In this document: in pieces, positions 61,375 to 64,000 of the stretch
Numbering within the stretch: position 1 is the stretch's first letter
Layout: each line of letters starts with the position of its first letter
Assembly (NCBI GenBank): GCA_036746695.1
Contig: DAIODP010000001.1
Span: 434,001 to 498,000 of the forward strand
Direction of reading: 5' to 3'
Origin: UBA3006 sp036746695
Lineage (GTDB): Bacteria; Actinomycetota; Acidimicrobiia; Acidimicrobiales; Ilumatobacteraceae
Length of the DNA: 64,000 nucleotides
Program-made: the position numbers and the translations under genes
The notes under the pieces: generated by a model
The model's database searches: none
What the model was told of the DNA's origin: nothing
The model's input: only the letters and a program-made list of their open reading frames with translations

Positions 61375-62778
61375 ATGGAATCTACGGACAGTCCTTGGTT
61401 GGGTGATGCGGTTTCCCTTGTCGACGCGTTTCGACGTAAGGAACGCAGTCCACTCGAGGAGCTGCGGGCTTCACTTGCCGCAATAGAGAAAAGCTCGCTT
61501 AATGCTTTTTCATTTGTCGACGCAGAAGGCGCCATTGAACGAGCAAAAATAGCCGACATTTCCAAGCCATTCGGTGGCGTTCCGCTGGGCGTGAAAGAAC
61601 TGGACTCGGTGCAGGGCTGGCCAAACACCGAAGCATGCGTGGTGTTTGCAGATCGAAAAGCCACGCACACTTCCCTCTTGGTAGAGCGCGCAACAACACA
61701 TGGCGGAGCAAACCACATGGGTTTGTGCACCGCGAGCGAATTTGGTGGAGTTAATGTCACGCGCACGGTATTGAACGGCGCAACGCACAACCCTTGGATG
61801 CATGGCACCACCCCAGGTGGTTCGTCTGGTGGAAGCGCATCGGCAGTTGCAGGTGGTCTTGTCACTCTCGCAACCGGTGGTGACGGAGGCGGCTCAATTC
61901 GAATTCCTGCAGGCTTCACCGGTTTGGTCGGGTTGAAGGCAACGTTCGGTCGTATCCCCCGCGCACCTCATGTTGAATTAGGAAACCTCACCGTCAATAT
62001 CGGCATCATGGCACGCAGCATTCGCGATACGGCCCGATGGTTCGATGTATGCAACGGCCACGACCCCAGAGACCCACTCAGCCTTCCACGCGTAGACCAC
62101 TGGGAATCAGAATTGGGTACACACTCGCACTCGTTGCAGGGCAAAACTGCTGTGCTTGCACCAAATTGGGGCGGTGCGGTTGTCTCGCCAGCAATGTGGT
62201 CGCAGCTCGAAGAGTACGCGTTGCACCTCGCAAGCATCACGGGCTTACGCATTGTCACTGTCGACACCACACTTCCAAGCATGGGAGCCGCGTGGTCGAT
62301 TAGCGGCATGATTGAAATACAAATGCAACTCGCCGATCACTGGCCACAGTGCGCAGATGTACTGACACCAGAAATGCGTTTTGGCCTTGAAGCCACGGCC
62401 GGCAAGTACGGCGCAGAATCACGAGCAAAAATCGAATCGCGTCGTGCTGCACTCAATCAACGCATGTCCGAGATTTTTTCGGCCGCAGACTTCGTGATCA
62501 CAGCCAGCAATCCGGATGTTGCGTTTGCCGCCGAGGGTCCGTTGCCGTCCGAATTTGGTGGCGTTCAGGCAGGCATGGGCAACAACGGAAAGTTGACGTT
62601 CCCTGCGAACATGCACGGCAACCCAGCCATATCAATACCTGCTGGTTTGGTGGACGGTTTACCTATAGCCCTACAAGTAAACGGCCCGCATCACAGCGAG
62701 CAGCTGTTGCTCGAAATTGGTTTGGCAATGGAGCGATCCAGGCCATGGGCGCTGGTTGCGCCGGGCTCACCTAAATAG
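61375..62778 (+). CDS. Amidase-signature family hydrolase
   Basis: A 467-residue amidase-signature enzyme. The Ser-cisSer-Lys triad is visible: Lys74 in GVKELDS, Ser150 in GGSSGGSAS and the nucleophile Ser174 in GGDGGGSIRIPAG. Substrates range from amides to GatA-type glutaminyl donors; GatA is less likely since gatB/gatC are absent here and the gene stands alone. ATG 61375 has TACTTT exactly 6 bases upstream (leaderless). It ends 5 bases from a convergent 37-codon gene. Confidence 0.92.
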   Translation: MESTDSPWLGDAVSLVDAFRRKERSPLEELRASLAAIEKSSLNAFSFVDAEGAIERAKIADISKPFGGVPLGVKELDSVQGWPNTEACVVFADRKATHTSLLVERATTHGGANHMGLCTASEFGGVNVTRTVLNGATHNPWMHGTTPGGSSGGSASAVAGGLVTLATGGDGGGSIRIPAGFTGLVGLKATFGRIPRAPHVELGNLTVNIGIMARSIRDTARWFDVCNGHDPRDPLSLPRVDHWESELGTHSHSLQGKTAVLAPNWGGAVVSPAMWSQLEEYALHLASITGLRIVTVDTTLPSMGAAWSISGMIEIQMQLADHWPQCADVLTPEMRFGLEATAGKYGAESRAKIESRRAALNQRMSEIFSAADFVITASNPDVAFAAEGPLPSEFGGVQAGMGNNGKLTFPANMHGNPAISIPAGLVDGLPIALQVNGPHHSEQLLLEIGLAMERSRPWALVAPGSPK

Positions 62779-62783
62779 TCGGT

Positions 62784-62897
62784 TTATTTGTCGCGTTCGG
62801 CAATTTCACGCACGGTTGCCAAACCGTACATAAACGCACCTGTCATCACCACGAAAAAGATGACACATCCAAAACTAAACAGCGCTGCAGATGACAT
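62784..62897 (-). CDS. 37-residue single-pass membrane peptide
   Basis: ATG 62897 to TAA 62784 encodes a 37-residue protein, too short for ordinary gene filters. It has a hydrophobic core (FSFGCVIFFVVMTGAFMYGLA, about 7-27) and a charged tail (TVREIAERDK). It starts 2 bases after the stop of the 63-residue membrane protein gene, so the two are almost certainly co-transcribed. Function is unknown; tiny single-pass proteins next to membrane complexes are often accessory subunits. Confidence 0.7.
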   Translation of the reverse strand: MSSAALFSFGCVIFFVVMTGAFMYGLATVREIAERDK

Positions 62898-62899
62898 GA

Positions 62900-63091
62900 C
62901 TACTTGTCTTTTCCTCGACCGGCGAGAAGAAATGTGCCGAGCGAAAGAATCGAAGGCACCCATATGCCGACGTAAATGCCGTCATAACGATGGAACTCTC
63001 CGGTGCCACGGAAATAGATGTACACGCTCATGGCAAGGCTTCCTGCCGCAGCCAACAGCGTTGTCACACGCAATACAGATTCTGGTTTCAT
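62900..63091 (-). CDS. 63-residue two-pass membrane protein
   Basis: A 63-residue protein with two hydrophobic segments (about 8-26 and 45-58), a GEFHRYDGIYVGIW loop between them and a basic tail (GRGKDK). GGAGGT lies 4-5 bases before ATG 63091, a strong ribosome binding site. Start alternatives further upstream (63118) lack one. It lies between the 37-residue peptide gene and the seven-TM protein gene. No family recognised. Confidence 0.72.
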   Translation of the reverse strand: MKPESVLRVTTLLAAAGSLAMSVYIYFRGTGEFHRYDGIYVGIWVPSILSLGTFLLAGRGKDK

Positions 63092-63152
63092 AATTACCTC
63101 CGCCCACACCTTAGGCAATTTGACTATTCATGTAGTGGCTTTGCTTGGCTCA

Positions 63153-63896
63153 CTAAATGGCTAGGAGCGCCCGCGCCACAATGTCGGTGCAAAATGCCGT
63201 CAAAATCGCCAAATACATGAGGCCGGTTGCTGCCATCACTGCGGAATAGCTGCGCTCTTTTAGCGCTGCACGAGTTACGAAAGCCAGCACGCCTGTGACA
63301 ATGGCCGACGCAAGCCAGAACCAGCCCAGCACCCCATTCCAGCCATCATCAATAGTTCCATTGATCACGCTGATCATTCCTGTGGGCAAGAGCAGCACAA
63401 CAACTTCTAGTGGCCAGATGTAAATCACTGCATCAACAAGTTCATTGATCAAACGACGAGGCATACCCGGTTGCACGAGATACCAATGGCCCAACAACAT
63501 CGTGTCGCTCACTGCACCAAGAAATGCCGTGCCAACGAGCACACGAAGCAACGACACACTCACGCTTCCAAAATCGGCGTTTTCTACGGCAGCAATACCC
63601 GCCACCACGATGCCGGGGATGCCAACCAAGGGGGCAATCAAGTCGAGCTTGGACCGTTTGTTCCGAATGAGTACGAGCGAGGCGATAGCCACGGCGATGC
63701 CAGATGCTTCCCTCGCAGGAACCACGCCGTAACGAAACCCAAGCACCACTGCAATCGCCGCGAAAACACCGAAAGTGCCGCGCAATAGCAATGCGTAACC
63801 AGCGCCAACTTCGTTTCTTCGCGTTGTGTACCAAAGAAAAAACAAGCCACCGACAGACCATTGCAACATGACTGTTGCCGCTTCCAACCGAATCAT
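63153..63896 (-). CDS. Seven-TM membrane protein of unknown function
   Basis: A 247-residue protein with about seven TM segments and no soluble domain. A His-Trp pair in one TM (MLLGHWYLVQPG) and several buried Arg/Glu residues could bind a cofactor or ion, but no known motif is evident. It lies 15 bases after a metallopeptidase gene stop and upstream of the two small membrane protein genes, so the four may be one operon. Not recognised; possibly a redox-complex subunit, a guess from the small partner genes. Confidence 0.7.
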   Translation of the reverse strand: MIRLEAATVMLQWSVGGLFFLWYTTRRNEVGAGYALLLRGTFGVFAAIAVVLGFRYGVVPAREASGIAVAIASLVLIRNKRSKLDLIAPLVGIPGIVVAGIAAVENADFGSVSVSLLRVLVGTAFLGAVSDTMLLGHWYLVQPGMPRRLINELVDAVIYIWPLEVVVLLLPTGMISVINGTIDDGWNGVLGWFWLASAIVTGVLAFVTRAALKERSYSAVMAATGLMYLAILTAFCTDIVARALLAI

Positions 63897-63911
63897 GGGA
63901 GCACTACTTCT

Positions 63912-64000
63912 TTATGCTTCAACGGTGACAAGTGAGTGATTGACTTTGTTCATTGACATTGGCCCAGTTTCGGTAGCAACAACAATGTCCTCTAAGCGCA
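63912..64000 (-). CDS. M24-family metallopeptidase, C-terminal fragment (runs off the window)
   Basis: The last 28 residues of a gene that enters from the right edge. They read RLEDIVVATETGPMSMNKVNH near the end, which resembles the C-terminal RxEDxVVVTxxGxExLN signature of M24 aminopeptidases (Xaa-Pro dipeptidase/creatinase family). The conserved Glu of that block is a metal ligand in the family. Its TAA (63914-63912) is 15 bases before the seven-TM gene. Only the C-terminus is visible, so subfamily is undetermined. Confidence 0.6.
   Translation of the reverse strand, partial: RLEDIVVATETGPMSMNKVNHSLVTVEA

Noticed and set aside
61375..62778. GatA subunit of Glu-tRNA(Gln) amidotransferase
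   Set aside because: The amidase triad is shared by the family, but gatB/gatC are not adjacent and the N-terminal region does not look like GatA.
1..64000. tRNA, rRNA, CRISPR, insertion sequence or prophage
   Set aside because: No gene-free stretch is long enough for a missed tRNA cluster, and no repeat-spacer pattern, transposase or phage gene was seen.

Overview
The window looks like a chromosomal segment of a streamlined actinomycete, most probably an uncultivated Acidimicrobiia (Ilumatobacteraceae-like) bacterium. This lineage call is an inference. It rests on actinobacterial families (DUF3039, DUF3499, DUF5719-like, Stf0 sulfotransferase, mycobacterial-type MenB), two F420 biosynthesis genes, a Gram-positive-type SOS box (CGAAC-N4-GTTCG) and a roughly balanced base composition. 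I see no tRNA, rRNA, insertion sequence, prophage or CRISPR array, and no gene-free stretch above 300 bases.

Layout. 1-260 (minus): start of a probable hisI preceded by a his attenuator: promoter, 20-codon leader with seven His codons, antiterminator and intrinsic terminator. 271-5811 (minus): five-gene catabolic operon (aldehyde dehydrogenase, HIBADH-type dehydrogenase, class II aldolase, zinc alcohol dehydrogenase, enolase-superfamily enzyme). 5881-8457 (plus): Stf0 sulfotransferase, menB, SpoU-type RNA methyltransferase. 8458-17963: truncated globin, crotonase, ftsEX, prfB, secA, ComF-like, YczE-like and ahcY genes. 18057-30241: Trm112-like, phosphomannomutase, a large membrane protein, CPBP protease, DUF3499, ftsH, then thioredoxin-like, DUF5719-like and a 1045-residue GT2. 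30353-41839: envelope-polysaccharide block with flippase, gmd, an SDR, sugar nucleotidyltransferase, three GT4 enzymes and GDP-L-fucose synthase, with cofD-cofE inside. 41844-43613: rhomboid, a RadC-fold-like protein, FmdB-like and DUF3039 genes. 43614-49657: SOS mutasome imuA'-imuB-NUDIX-dnaE2 with two identical SOS boxes. 49673-64000: B12-binding regulator, Nfu-N protein, acyl-CoA dehydrogenase, pepA, cobalamin adenosyltransferase, aldehyde dehydrogenase, heterodimeric ABC exporter, F420-type LLM oxidoreductase, thioesterase, amidase and small membrane proteins.

How the genes work together. Phosphomannomutase, the nucleotidyltransferase, Gmd and Fcl form a GDP-mannose to GDP-L-fucose route that could feed the GT4/GT2 enzymes and flippase. 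CofD/CofE make F420, which the LLM protein is expected to use. The adenosyltransferase makes AdoCbl, the probable ligand of the B12-binding regulator 3.3 kb away. ImuA', ImuB and DnaE2 form the SOS-induced translesion system.

Two genome-wide habits stand out. Thirteen genes have TANNNT exactly 6 or 7 bases before the start codon, the signature of leaderless mRNAs, and this resolved several start sites. All ten convergent gene pairs end within 10 bases of each other, four of them with interlocked stop codons.
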